A stretch of DNA of 64,000 nucleotides from Gammaproteobacteria bacterium. GTDB taxonomy: Bacteria; Pseudomonadota; Gammaproteobacteria; Pseudomonadales; Azotimanducaceae. Made by a program: the position numbers and the translations under genes. Below the pieces are notes generated by a model that saw nothing but the letters and a program-made list of their open reading frames with translations, searched no databases and had not been told where the DNA came from. Within the stretch, counting starts at the first letter, position 1. Every line of letters starts with the position of its first letter. Positions 27,480-35,873 of the stretch are shown piece after piece. The stretch is from assembly GCA_009842245.1 (NCBI GenBank), contig VYFT01000047.1, forward strand, positions 15,881-79,880, given 5' to 3'.

Positions 27480-28384
27480 GCAATCAACTCCTTGTAGGTC
27501 AGTCTCTTACCGACCATTCCCTTTGCGATAATTTGCATCGCGTCAATCGTGTCTAACTTACGGATTGAATGACGACTAGCAAACTCATTCACGTATCTGT
27601 GAATGTGCTTAGGGCTCATGTGATGGTGAGTACCATGATACCCACGCTTTAAGAGAGCCCAAAAACTCTCTACTCCGTTGATGTGAGCTTGACCCTTGAC
27701 ATACTCACCAACTGAGTGTTTTACCGTTCCATGCTTACGAGCCAGCCCCGTATATGCTTTGTGATCGTCCGTATAGACAGTCGCGCCTATGTCCGTATTT
27801 TCTTCAATGAAACCTTGCAATTCTCGCTTGGTAGTTTCTGCTACTACCTTAGCTTGAATATCGCCATCACGTTCTTTTGCTGCTACGACTGCGGTTTTAC
27901 CAACTGTACCGCGCCCTGCGTTTAGCTTCTTGGACTTGTGCTTGTTTGCTTCCTTACCACCAAAATAGGCTTCGTCTACTTCAACGACACCTTCCATCAA
28001 ATTCCCATCGCGCTCCCACGCCTTGCGTAATCGGTGACCGAGAAACCAAGCGGACTTTTGAGTAGCGTCTACGTCACCCGATACCTTTGTCGACGCGGTG
28101 CCCTTAATTCCCACTGTCGCAATGTAGCAAGCTTGCATCCAAGTTTGATAGCCGAGATTGCTAGCTTGCATAACAGTACCAATACGCACACTAAATCGCT
28201 TTCTGCAATCCTTACAGCGATAAGGCATAGTTTTGTGGGAACATTCAACCGTTCTAAAACTGTCGCAATGCGGACACTGGCGGTTCTCGCCCCATCGCCA
28301 TTCTTCAAACTGCTTCATTGCTACTTCGTCACTTGGGAACATTCTGAAGAACTGCTTGGTACTGATTTTCTGCTTCTTGTTCAT
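27476..28384 (-). CDS. IS1595-family transposase (ISXO2-like DDE domain)
   Basis: The 302-residue transposase has an N-terminal zinc ribbon (CPHC...CKDC) and an ISXO2-like catalytic domain with D in VDEAYFGG, D in VYTDDHKAY and the N...K part in HINGVESFWALLKRG, i.e. the DDNK pattern of the IS1595 family. I chose ATG 28384 because AAGGAG lies 9 bases upstream and the predicted transcription start falls at about 28417; the ATG at 28417 would be leaderless. Its TGA overlaps the methyltransferase start. Confidence 0.93.
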   Translation of the reverse strand: MNKKQKISTKQFFRMFPSDEVAMKQFEEWRWGENRQCPHCDSFRTVECSHKTMPYRCKDCRKRFSVRIGTVMQASNLGYQTWMQACYIATVGIKGTASTKVSGDVDATQKSAWFLGHRLRKAWERDGNLMEGVVEVDEAYFGGKEANKHKSKKLNAGRGTVGKTAVVAAKERDGDIQAKVVAETTKRELQGFIEENTDIGATVYTDDHKAYTGLARKHGTVKHSVGEYVKGQAHINGVESFWALLKRGYHGTHHHMSPKHIHRYVNEFASRHSIRKLDTIDAMQIIAKGMVGKRLTYKELIA

Positions 28385-28423
28385 TACAATCCGCTCCTTG
28401 CTATCAACTTGTTTCATGTAGAT

Positions 28424-28452
28424 AGTATAACATAAAACTCACTAAATTGCAA
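28424..28452 (-). promoter_or_regulatory. Sigma-70-like promoter of the transposon operon
   Basis: On the minus strand TTGCAA (28447-28452) and TATACT (28424-28429) are separated by 17 bases, close to consensus. The expected start of transcription is near 28417. The -35 box is 6 bases inside the right terminal repeat, so transposase binding there could repress expression. This appears to be the only promoter for transposase, methyltransferase and endonuclease. Confidence 0.7.
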
Positions 28453-28458
28453 CAGTTT

Positions 28459-28482
28459 TGGGCACTATTGTATATAGTTCCC
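28459..28482 (-). repeat. Right terminal inverted repeat
   Basis: Twenty-four bases, read from the outside GGGAACTATATACA..., perfect reverse complement of the left repeat. Confidence 0.95.
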
Positions 28483-28490
28483 TTAAAATT
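28483..28490. repeat. Right target-site duplication
   Basis: TTAAAATT, identical to 25877-25884, immediately outside the right terminal repeat. It lies 38 bases before tRNA-Ser, in what should be that gene's promoter region. Confidence 0.92.
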
Positions 28491-28528
28491 GATTCGCTGA
28501 AATTCCAATTACCTAACGCTACGACATC

Positions 28529-28617
28529 GGAGGGGTGGCTGAGTGGACGAAAGCACTGGTTTTGAAAACCAGCGAGGTTAACTACCTCCCGGGGTTCGAA
28601 TCCCCGCCCCTCCGCCA
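28529..28617 (+). tRNA. tRNA-Ser (anticodon UGA)
   Basis: The acceptor stem GGAGGGG pairs with CCCCTCC, the anticodon stem CTGGT/ACCAG encloses TTTGAAA with anticodon TGA, there is a long class II variable arm (GCGAGGTTAACTACCTC region) and a T-loop GTTCGAATC. CCA is encoded. The transposon inserted 38 bases upstream, so the natural promoter of this tRNA may be altered. Confidence 0.97.
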
Positions 28618-28648
28618 ATTCGGAGCATGTTGTTAAAAAAATGTAACT

Positions 28649-29023
28649 GTGACCACTAAAACCATCAGTCTGCTCGTTCAAGGTAGTCCTTTTAGTTCTC
28701 AAGCGTGCATTCACGCCTTGGATTTCGCCAAAGCGACAATCCGTAAAGGACACAAACTGTTTCGAGTCTTCTTCCACAAAGACGGAGTTTTGAATGCGAA
28801 TTGCCCCTACCATCTCCCATTCGATGAACGCGACATGCAACAAGAATGGATTGATTTTGCGACGGAATGCAATATGAAACTCTTTATCTGTGTAGCTGCT
28901 TGCGAACGTCGAGGATTACAGATTCCAAGAGCTTTAGAGGTGAACTATCCCTTCCAATTTGCGGGACTCGGGCAACTCACAGAGGCTATGGTCGAGTCCG
29001 ACCGTTTGGTGGCGTTTCTATGA
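28649..29023 (+). CDS. tusD: Sulfur-relay protein TusD
   Basis: The 124-residue DsrE-like protein shows ISLLVQGSPFSSQACIHALDFAKATIRKGHKLFRVFFHKDGV and the conserved LFICVAACERRG, with the cysteine that receives persulfide sulfur. In E. coli TusBCD passes sulfur from TusA to TusE for 2-thiouridine in tRNA wobble bases. The start is GTG 28649, 31 bases after the tRNA gene. The TGA overlaps the tusC ATG. Confidence 0.92.
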   Translation: MTTKTISLLVQGSPFSSQACIHALDFAKATIRKGHKLFRVFFHKDGVLNANCPYHLPFDERDMQQEWIDFATECNMKLFICVAACERRGLQIPRALEVNYPFQFAGLGQLTEAMVESDRLVAFL

Positions 29024-29367
29024 TGAAGTCTGTTCTCTACATCATCCGAGATAAACCAGGAATCTTAGCGAACGAAACCATCGATGCAGTTTTAGTTAGT
29101 GGAGTAATGGATCAACCGACTTCGGTAATATTTCTTGACGATGGTGTCTATCAACTGGTTAGTAATCTTCGGGTTATCAAACTTAAAGATACTAAGAAGA
29201 AGTGGTCAGCACTATCACTCTACGGTGTCTGGCAAGTGTTCGTATTGCAGGATAGTCTTCGTGAGCGTTCTATTAATCCGTCTAAGTTACCCGATTGGGT
29301 TAAGCCAATAGACATGTCTGAACTACAACAGCGTTTACATTCGGCACACTTTGTGATAAGCGATTAA
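29020..29367 (+). CDS. tusC: Sulfur-relay protein TusC
   Basis: The 115-residue DsrF-like protein begins MMKSVLYIIRDKPG and contains ANETIDAVLVSGVMDQPTSVIFLDDGVYQL. I chose ATG 29020, which overlaps the tusD stop (ATGA); the longer frame from 28867 would run through tusD. It lacks a catalytic cysteine, as usual for TusC, and is a structural part of the TusBCD hexamer. It overlaps tusB by one base. Confidence 0.9.
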   Translation: MMKSVLYIIRDKPGILANETIDAVLVSGVMDQPTSVIFLDDGVYQLVSNLRVIKLKDTKKKWSALSLYGVWQVFVLQDSLRERSINPSKLPDWVKPIDMSELQQRLHSAHFVISD

Positions 29368-29615
29368 TGCTGCATATCGTCACCAGTATCGAGGGTTTCT
29401 CGGTTTGTAAGCGGCACGTGCTCCCAGCGGATCGAGTGCTATTTCTAGGGGATGGAGTCTACGCGATGGCGCCGACTGAATGTGAGCAATCGTACGCACT
29501 TCTGCAGGATATAAAAGCTCGTAGAGTATCTCGACATTCCGATGTCAAGTGTATCGACTACGACGAATTCGTCGATCTAGTGATCTCGGCATCGAGCTCG
29601 GTGACTTGGAAATGA
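29367..29615 (+). CDS. tusB: Sulfur-relay protein TusB
   Basis: The 82-residue DsrH-like protein starts MLHIVTSIEGFSVCKRH and has the typical DRVLFLGDGVYAM segment. It is short and weakly conserved, as usual in this family; identity rests on both sequence and position. TAATG overlap with tusC and ATGA overlap with tusE indicate strict coupling. Confidence 0.85.
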   Translation: MLHIVTSIEGFSVCKRHVLPADRVLFLGDGVYAMAPTECEQSYALLQDIKARRVSRHSDVKCIDYDEFVDLVISASSSVTWK

Positions 29616-29917
29616 TCGAATTCGACGATGAGGGATTTCTTCGAACACCTGAACAATGGAATGTTGAAGTCGCGACAAACATTGCAAAAGAGAACAACAT
29701 TGACCTATCGGACGCGCATTGGACCGTCATAGCCGCGGCGCGTGCTTTTTATGCGAAAACCGGTATTAGCCCGTCGATGCGTCCTCTAATCAAATTAGTC
29801 GAACATGAAGATGCAACCATTGCAAATTCAATAACTCTCGCCCAACTCTTTACCTCTCAAGTAACTCGAGTCGTTGCGAAAATAGGTGGTTTGCCCAAAC
29901 CCTCAGACTGTCTTTAG
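29612..29917 (+). CDS. tusE: Sulfur-relay protein TusE (DsrC-like)
   Basis: The 101-residue protein matches TusE/DsrC: DDEGFLRTPEQWNVEVATNIAKENNIDLSDAHW, then FYAKTGISPSMRPLIKLV and the C-terminal arm GLPKPSDCL with the penultimate catalytic cysteine. It accepts sulfur from TusD and presents it to MnmA for thiolation of tRNA wobble uridine. I chose ATG 29612, which overlaps the tusB stop; the longer 29549 frame runs inside tusB. Confidence 0.92.
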   Translation: MIEFDDEGFLRTPEQWNVEVATNIAKENNIDLSDAHWTVIAAARAFYAKTGISPSMRPLIKLVEHEDATIANSITLAQLFTSQVTRVVAKIGGLPKPSDCL

Positions 29918-30107
29918 CCTAATCCTGCGCGCCGACTAGACCTGAGCCTAAAACTCAAAATTTCAGATAATGAGTTTTTGAAACTAGAGACTCTGAAAAC
30001 AACTCTAACCCCAGAGAGTTAAACTAGAATCTCAGTGTCGGCGATGATCTACATAACAAACCTCCGCTTCATGATCCACACTCTGGGTATTGGGAAGTGT
30101 CATAGAA

Positions 30108-31499
30108 ATGCATATTTCTCGTAGGCGTTGCCTTCTAGGTGCGGGAGCAATCGCATCATTGCCACTGTTGCAGAGTTGTGTCAGCCCCTTCTCGGCAAGC
30201 TTTGGGAACAACGCTTCGTATCTCACCAAGATTCTTGATCCAGAAAATCAGAACGCTCTCTATTACTGGATCGATGTAGTCATGCAACAGATCCGAGACC
30301 AAAGACTGTTCACACCGCGCGCCGCATACATTTTCGGACTAACAAATACCGCTGGATTTCTCGCTGCCAACGGTATCACACAGTCCTACCAAGAGCCCTT
30401 CGAAATGGGAATGGGTCCGTCGGATGCTGATGCAGAAATTGCCTACGGGGTCGCTTTCGCGATCGCCGCGTCAGAAGTATTGCAACAACCACTAGTCTTT
30501 GAACGACGCAAATTTCTCGCTCAATATCCGGGAAGTAGTGCAAAAACTAACGCTGTTCGGTGGGGCAACCAGGTAGCGCGAAGACTCCTCAAACTTCGTA
30601 CCAACGACGGCTCCGAGGATAGTGAAGTGGACTACTATTTAAACAGATACAAGCGTCGCGGAGATGCATTGCAATGGAGTCCTACTGGACCCTTTTATGG
30701 CGCACGACCAGGTCCTGCGTTTGAGTCATTTAAACGACCTCTAAACCCTGGTCAAGGAATGATCAAACCGTGGACTATGACACACGGATCTCAGTTTCGG
30801 TCGAGTGAATTCTATGACCCTAAGAGCCCTGAATTTGCAGAAGCATTCCAACTGATAAAAGAGATCGGTGGTACTGCAAGTACAGTACGTACCGAAGATG
30901 AATCAGAGATCGCCCTATTTTGGGAAAACGGCCCGTGGGGTGCGACAGTCCCAGGACATTTCATGTATATCGCAATTCAGGTATTGCAGCACCGCAGATT
31001 GAGTTTCATTGATCTGGCTAAGGCATTCGCGCTATTAGGAATGACTCAATGTGATGCGTCCATAAATGCTTGGGACAATAAATACCACTATGACATACTT
31101 CGCCCGGAAACGGCAATCAGAGTTCGAGCGAATAAACTTGACAATCCTGACCCTCGCGTTCGAAATCAAAGTGATTGGAACAGTTTCATTCCGACTCCAG
31201 AATTTCCCTCTTTTACATCGGGACATTCGACGTTTGGCGCTGCTGCGGCAGAGATACTAAAGTTTGTATGTGGCCGTGACGACGTAGCCTTTTCTGGTAA
31301 TTCACCGGATCAAGTTATTTGGCCTCAGCTGGAGGAGGTAGCTCGTCACTGGAACAGTTTCAACCACATGGCAGAAGAAAACGGAATGAGTCGGATTTAT
31401 GGAGGCGTGCACTGGAGTCTTGACAATACCGAAGCCTTAAAGGCGGGCCGGTTGCTTGCGCGCCAAGCAACGAGGACGATGTTTCTTCCGAAGAGCTAG
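30108..31499 (+). CDS. Vanadium-dependent haloperoxidase/PAP2-superfamily lipoprotein
   Basis: The 463-residue product has the three vanadate/phosphate-site motifs: KYHYDILRP (KX6RP), PSFTSGHSTFG and SRIYGGVHWSLD (SRX5HX3D). The N-terminus HISRRRCLLGAGAIASLPLLQSC combines a twin-arginine-like motif and a lipobox, so it is probably a Tat-exported lipoprotein. Whether it is a haloperoxidase or an acid phosphatase cannot be decided from these motifs. ATG 30108 is preferred over the TTG at 30090. The next gene follows after 10 bases. Confidence 0.82.
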   Translation: MHISRRRCLLGAGAIASLPLLQSCVSPFSASFGNNASYLTKILDPENQNALYYWIDVVMQQIRDQRLFTPRAAYIFGLTNTAGFLAANGITQSYQEPFEMGMGPSDADAEIAYGVAFAIAASEVLQQPLVFERRKFLAQYPGSSAKTNAVRWGNQVARRLLKLRTNDGSEDSEVDYYLNRYKRRGDALQWSPTGPFYGARPGPAFESFKRPLNPGQGMIKPWTMTHGSQFRSSEFYDPKSPEFAEAFQLIKEIGGTASTVRTEDESEIALFWENGPWGATVPGHFMYIAIQVLQHRRLSFIDLAKAFALLGMTQCDASINAWDNKYHYDILRPETAIRVRANKLDNPDPRVRNQSDWNSFIPTPEFPSFTSGHSTFGAAAAEILKFVCGRDDVAFSGNSPDQVIWPQLEEVARHWNSFNHMAEENGMSRIYGGVHWSLDNTEALKAGRLLARQATRTMFLPKS

Positions 31500-31509
31500 C
31501 AGAAGCACA

Positions 31510-32553
31510 ATGAAAAACGGTATGAAATGGACACTTCTTCTAGTCGGTGTAGCGTTGATGTTGAGTGCACATTCGAGTGTCGCTGAGCGGTTTTCTCTTA
31601 ATTACGATAGATTATCAGCGATTGAAGGTCCGATTGCTCTGGAAATCGGTGATATCACGTTTACTCTCTCCGGTTCTATCGATCTTGAGTCCCTAACGCG
31701 TACTAACGATGACGACACCATGAATAACCTATACGGTACAGTTGAGCTAAGTTTTAATACTCAACTACCGAATCGTTGGCGTGTACAGGGATTAGTTCTT
31801 GGAGAAGCGTCAACCGCTTCAAACCCACGCCGCTTCATCGATGACTTCGACTACGTAAAACGTTTAGCACTCTTTGTATCTGGAACGTGGGGAAGATTTT
31901 TGATGGGAGACCTCCACAGCCTCATACGAGGGGATACTCGCCGAATTTCAAACGCGGGAGACAGCTTTCTCTACTTTGACGACTTCTTAGGAAAGCTGGA
32001 GCAAAGGAACGGCGGTTATCGAGGTCGCTATGGTCCGTGGATTGTCTCAGCGGTCTTCGATCAGGACAGCGATTTTGAATGTGGAATAGTATCTCAAAGA
32101 CCCATAGGTAACAAGGACTTTCGCTTCTCGCTGCGCACGATGAAGGGGACGTACGAACCTCCAACAAAAGCAGGTATCTTCGCTAAACAAGGTGTTTTAT
32201 CGGTGGGTGAGATGATTTACGGTAGCACAATCTTTGACGTCTCATTGGGCTATGAGGAGCTCGTTCCGATAACGCCACAATTAGGAGGTGCGAGCGTACA
32301 AACAAGAACTTTTATGTCCCAGGGAGTGCTCACGAAGCGTGGTATGGTGAGTGCTTCCTTTGAAACGTATTTCGGCGAACTCGGCGGTGAGCGCGAATTG
32401 TCGGCTTCTATCGGTGTTCAATACGACCTGGCAAGAGGGATGTCGGCAAACTTTGGTTGGAATTACTGGAACACGCACAGTCCATATCGGAGCGTCGAAA
32501 GCTCCAACAACCGCGATACTGAAATAACTTTCAGTCTACAGTACGATTTCTAG
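31510..32553 (+). CDS. Predicted outer-membrane porin-like protein
   Basis: The 347-residue product has a signal peptide (MKWTLLLVGVALMLSAHSSVA-ER) and a barrel-like alternating pattern: FTLSGSIDLESL, LYGTVELSFNTQL, RVQGLVLGE, ending in ITFSLQYDF with a terminal phenylalanine, the sorting signal of outer-membrane barrels. Elements such as FIDDFDYVKRLALFVSGTWGRFLMGD resemble gammaproteobacterial general porins. I chose ATG 31510, which follows the haloperoxidase stop by ten bases; the longer frame begins inside that gene. Likely co-transcribed with it. Confidence 0.7.
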   Translation: MKNGMKWTLLLVGVALMLSAHSSVAERFSLNYDRLSAIEGPIALEIGDITFTLSGSIDLESLTRTNDDDTMNNLYGTVELSFNTQLPNRWRVQGLVLGEASTASNPRRFIDDFDYVKRLALFVSGTWGRFLMGDLHSLIRGDTRRISNAGDSFLYFDDFLGKLEQRNGGYRGRYGPWIVSAVFDQDSDFECGIVSQRPIGNKDFRFSLRTMKGTYEPPTKAGIFAKQGVLSVGEMIYGSTIFDVSLGYEELVPITPQLGGASVQTRTFMSQGVLTKRGMVSASFETYFGELGGERELSASIGVQYDLARGMSANFGWNYWNTHSPYRSVESSNNRDTEITFSLQYDF

Positions 32554-32562
32554 ATCAATACT

Positions 32563-33834
32563 CTAGAACTGAAGTACCTCGACGCCTCCCATATAGGGTA
32601 TCAGCACTTCGGGCAGCTGTACAGTTCCGTCTGCGCGCTGATAGTTTTCCAAGATAGCAAGCAATGTCCGACCAATCGCTAGACCTGAACCGTTCAACGT
32701 GTGGACTAACTCTGTACGCGCTGTAGGATCGGGTCGAAACCTGGCCTGCGCTCTTCTCGCTTGAAAGTCCACAAAATTACTACATGACGAGACCTCTCGA
32801 TATCGATCGAACCCCGGCAGCCACACTTCCAAATCAATAGTCTTTGCTGCGGCAAAACCCAAATCCCCTCCACAGAGTACGACAGCTCGGTACGGTAATC
32901 CCAATCGCTGAAGAATGGTTTCAGCGTGTCTGGTTAACGTTTCAAGTGCTTCCCATGAAGCGTCGGGATGAGTGATGTGAACAAGTTCTACCTTTTCAAA
33001 TTGATGTACGCGTATCAACCCTCTCGTGTCCTTCCCGTGGCTACCTGATTCTCGACGAAAACAGGGTGTATGACTAACATATAAAAGCGGTAGCTCCGAA
33101 AAATCAAGAATTTGATCTCGCACCATGTTGGTAATGGGTACCTCTGCGGTGGGTATCAGAAATCGATCAATTTCGCCCCTCACAAAAAATACGTCATCTT
33201 CAAATTTTGGTAGCTGACCGGTTGCCGTCATCGTCTCGCGGTTGACAATGAATGGAACGTAAAGCTCTTCGTAGCCGTGTTCCTCAATATGAACATCCAG
33301 CATGAACTGTATCAAGCAACGATGCAACTTCGCTAAGTTGCCTTTCAATACCGAAAATCTACTTCCCGAAATTCGGACCGAGGCTTCAAAATCCAACGAA
33401 GTCCCCGCAAGCTCAACGTGGTCCTTAGGTTCGAAATCAAACTCTGGTCGCTTGCCCCAGACGCGTAATTCGACGTTCTCCTCCTCGCTATCCCCCGGCG
33501 GTACGCTTGCATCAGGTAGGTTTGGAACGTGGAGCAAAAAATCATGCAAGGATTCCTGAATTTGTTGAAACTTGTCCCTAAGCGCGTCGAGACGCGACCC
33601 GAGGTCCCCCACTTCAGCTACCAAGGGAGTGATGTCTTCACCTTGTTGTTTCGCTACACCGATGTGCTTAGACTTTACGTTACGTTCATGTTGCAACGTT
33701 TCGAGTTCAGTCTGCAGCGTGTGCCGAGCGTCTTCAAGATCGTGGTAAGTCGCAAGATCTAATTCGAAACCGCGAATTTTCAGAGCTTCGGCAATGGCTT
33801 CTGGATCTTGTCGAAATCTTCTTGGATCGAGCAC
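32563..33834 (-). CDS. serS: Seryl-tRNA synthetase
   Basis: The 423-residue class II synthetase has an N-terminal coiled coil (residues 30-105), motif 2 in [26 protein letters not shown] and motif 3 [18 protein letters not shown]. It charges tRNA-Ser, one of which is encoded 5 kb away. GTG 33834 is the preferred start because AAGGAG lies 7 bases upstream; the TTG at 33840 is adjacent to that site. It is downstream of rarA on the same strand, the usual gammaproteobacterial order. Confidence 0.97.
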   Translation of the reverse strand: MLDPRRFRQDPEAIAEALKIRGFELDLATYHDLEDARHTLQTELETLQHERNVKSKHIGVAKQQGEDITPLVAEVGDLGSRLDALRDKFQQIQESLHDFLLHVPNLPDASVPPGDSEEENVELRVWGKRPEFDFEPKDHVELAGTSLDFEASVRISGSRFSVLKGNLAKLHRCLIQFMLDVHIEEHGYEELYVPFIVNRETMTATGQLPKFEDDVFFVRGEIDRFLIPTAEVPITNMVRDQILDFSELPLLYVSHTPCFRRESGSHGKDTRGLIRVHQFEKVELVHITHPDASWEALETLTRHAETILQRLGLPYRAVVLCGGDLGFAAAKTIDLEVWLPGFDRYREVSSCSNFVDFQARRAQARFRPDPTARTELVHTLNGSGLAIGRTLLAILENYQRADGTVQLPEVLIPYMGGVEVLQF

Positions 33835-33907
33835 GATCAATCTCCTTGTTTCGTGTAGCGGGTATTATGAGTAGCCAATTTTCGTGGCTTTCCCATTGAG
33901 GAAACCA

Positions 33908-35185
33908 CTATTGACACTTCGTATTACGTTTAAGTTCCCGCAATCGAGCTAGGTGTTCACCAATCTTTTTCTCTAAACCTCGATCCGTAGGTCGGTAAAA
34001 CTGTTGATCAGGCATTTCGTCGGGAAAATAGCGCTCATCAGGAACAAATGCCTCGACTTCGTCATGGGCGTAGCGATACCCTTTTCCATAGTCTAACTCC
34101 GCCATCAATTCTGTCGGTGCATTCCGAAATCGGAGCGGTACCGGCCAAGCAGGATTTTCAGAAACCTGTTTCCGTACCGCTTTAAATGCAACGTAGGTCG
34201 CATTACTCTTCGGTACTGAGGCCAAGTAAAGAACTGCCTGAGCAAGAGACAGTTCTCCTTCGGGACTACCTAGTCTAGAGTACGTGTCCCAAGCATCTAG
34301 CGTGATTGACAGCGCTCGAGTATCCGCAAGTCCAATGTCTTCCGAAGCGAAGCGAACGAGACGACGAGCAATGTAGAGTGGATCACACCCTCCATCCAGC
34401 ATGCGCATGAACCAATACAACGATGCATCGGGATCACTCCCGCGAAGAGCTTTGTGCAACGCAGATATCTGATCGTAGAAATGCTCGCCACGTTTGTCGA
34501 AGTTTCGGTATGTCTGTCCCATGACTGTTTCAAGATGGGTCTTCGTGATGACCCCATCAGTCGCAATTTGTAGGCTAAACTCTAGCAGACTTAAAACGCG
34601 CCGCGCATCGCCATCAGCATAGTTGCACATGAGTTCAATACTTTCGTCGTCAATATCTGTGGTGGAGTATTCCAACGACAGCGCACGTCGAACGATCGTC
34701 TCAAGATCCTCAAGTGTCAGCTTCTTCAGTACAAACACCCGAGTTCGTGAGAGAAGTGGTGAAATTACTTCAAACGATGGGTTTTCAGTGGTAGCTCCGA
34801 TGAACGTGATCGTGCCATCTTCGACGTGCGGTAGAAAGGCATCCTGCTGCGCTTTGTTAAAACGATGCACTTCGTCAATAAACACGACGGTCTGGGAAGG
34901 TACTGAATTTCGCGCTGTTTCCAATGCCGCGCGCACATCCTTCAATCCAGATGAAACGGCGGACATTTCCAACAATTGAGCGTCGGCGTTGGTAACCAAC
35001 GTGCGTGCGAGAGTTGTTTTTCCGGATCCCGGAGGTCCCCACAGAATCATGGAATGAATCTGCTTGCTTTGAGCTAACAGTTGCAGTGGTTTCTCGGAAC
35101 CAAGGAGATGCTGCTGCCCGACAAAATCATCGAGAGAGTTTGGGCGCACGCGAGCCGCTAACGGACGATGCGAAATGTCATTCAT
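33908..35185 (-). CDS. rarA: Replication-associated recombination protein A
   Basis: The 425-residue AAA+ ATPase has Walker A GPPGSGKTTLA, Walker B VVFIDEVHRFNKAQQD, sensor GATTENPSFEV and the RarA/MgsA C-terminal domain (EDIGLADTRAL..., YGKGYRYAHDE). It acts at stalled replication forks. I chose ATG 35185 (MNDISHRPLAARVRP), which overlaps the 3' end of lolA by 8 bases; the longer frame has an unsupported 24-residue extension. Confidence 0.96.
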   Translation of the reverse strand: MNDISHRPLAARVRPNSLDDFVGQQHLLGSEKPLQLLAQSKQIHSMILWGPPGSGKTTLARTLVTNADAQLLEMSAVSSGLKDVRAALETARNSVPSQTVVFIDEVHRFNKAQQDAFLPHVEDGTITFIGATTENPSFEVISPLLSRTRVFVLKKLTLEDLETIVRRALSLEYSTTDIDDESIELMCNYADGDARRVLSLLEFSLQIATDGVITKTHLETVMGQTYRNFDKRGEHFYDQISALHKALRGSDPDASLYWFMRMLDGGCDPLYIARRLVRFASEDIGLADTRALSITLDAWDTYSRLGSPEGELSLAQAVLYLASVPKSNATYVAFKAVRKQVSENPAWPVPLRFRNAPTELMAELDYGKGYRYAHDEVEAFVPDERYFPDEMPDQQFYRPTDRGLEKKIGEHLARLRELKRNTKCQ

Positions 35186-35873
35186 CTTGATCGGTGCTGT
35201 CGCGCGGTTTCGCGCGCTGGTCGATGACCTCCGTATCCTCAGGTATGTCCAACTCAAACTCGTCGCTAGCTATCGGCTCGTTTGTCGATACGTCATTAAA
35301 GCGAAACTGATTCAGAGTATTGAAGTGATCGAGAACCTCAATTTGGCTCAACGAGTCGTCTTCGAACGTTATAGTGAGACGGGCAAAGTCTTGCCCCTGT
35401 TCGATTGGTGTTAGAGTGTACTGGTTATCTTCAAACTCGACTTTAAAGTCCTCTAAGATCTCCGTTGATGAAGTCAAAATCAAGCTGGTGAAGGTTGCTT
35501 GACTGTGGGAGTCAAACGCGGATATCGTCAGCTGTTCCAAATCCGGGTCATAGACGCGCATGGTGTCTTCGACGACCGAGATGTACTGTTCAAACGGTTT
35601 TACAACTTCCCATAAAAACTTCCCACTTCGATCAAACAGAATACGGCCGGTTTGACTAACTTCGGTTGCACCTGTTTGTGCAATGACTAATTGTGAAAAC
35701 GATGCCTCAAACGTATCGATCGCAATCAGTTTTTTGGCTAAAGCTTCTCGAAGAAGCGATGACTCATCCTCGGGGTGTGCATGCCAAGCAGACAAAGAGA
35801 AAAGTGCAATTGCGACCCCGCCTACGAATTGACTAAGCCGCGTTAACGAGAACACTGCGGTTTCCCGATTCAT
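35178..35873 (-). CDS. lolA: Outer-membrane lipoprotein carrier protein LolA
   Basis: The 231-residue periplasmic chaperone has a signal peptide (LSQFVGGVAIALFSLSAWHA) followed by the LolA pattern: AIDTFEASFSQLVI, GRILFDRSGKFLWEVVKPFEQYIS, MRVYDPDLEQLTI and the end segment LNQFRFNDVSTNEPIASDEFELDIPED. It carries lipoproteins from the LolCDE complex to LolB. ATG 35873 is chosen; its first 41 bases overlap the 3' end of ftsK. Confidence 0.94.
   Translation of the reverse strand: MNRETAVFSLTRLSQFVGGVAIALFSLSAWHAHPEDESSLLREALAKKLIAIDTFEASFSQLVIAQTGATEVSQTGRILFDRSGKFLWEVVKPFEQYISVVEDTMRVYDPDLEQLTISAFDSHSQATFTSLILTSSTEILEDFKVEFEDNQYTLTPIEQGQDFARLTITFEDDSLSQIEVLDHFNTLNQFRFNDVSTNEPIASDEFELDIPEDTEVIDQRAKPRDSTDQDE

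Larger units (their letters stand above)
25885..28482 (-). mobile_element. IS1595-family transposon carrying a restriction-modification gene pair
   Basis: The 2598-bp element is bounded by perfect 24-bp inverted repeats starting GGGAACTATATACA and flanked by 8-bp direct repeats TTAAAATT. It contains exactly three genes on the minus strand, transposase, DNA methyltransferase and a putative endonuclease, each overlapping the next by ATGA. The last stop codon lies 3 bases from the left repeat and the promoter -35 box lies 6 bases from the right repeat, so there is almost no spare DNA. Intact ends, target duplication and open frames suggest recent insertion. It sits between higA and tRNA-Ser. Confidence 0.95.

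Noticed and set aside
28867..29019. tusC start far inside tusD
   Set aside because: The typical TusC N-terminus begins at ATG 29020, which overlaps the tusD stop.
29950..29978. Hairpin AAAACTCA/TGAGTTTT after tusE as terminator
   Set aside because: The stem is A/T-rich and only 8 bp and is not followed by a clean U-run, so termination is not supported.
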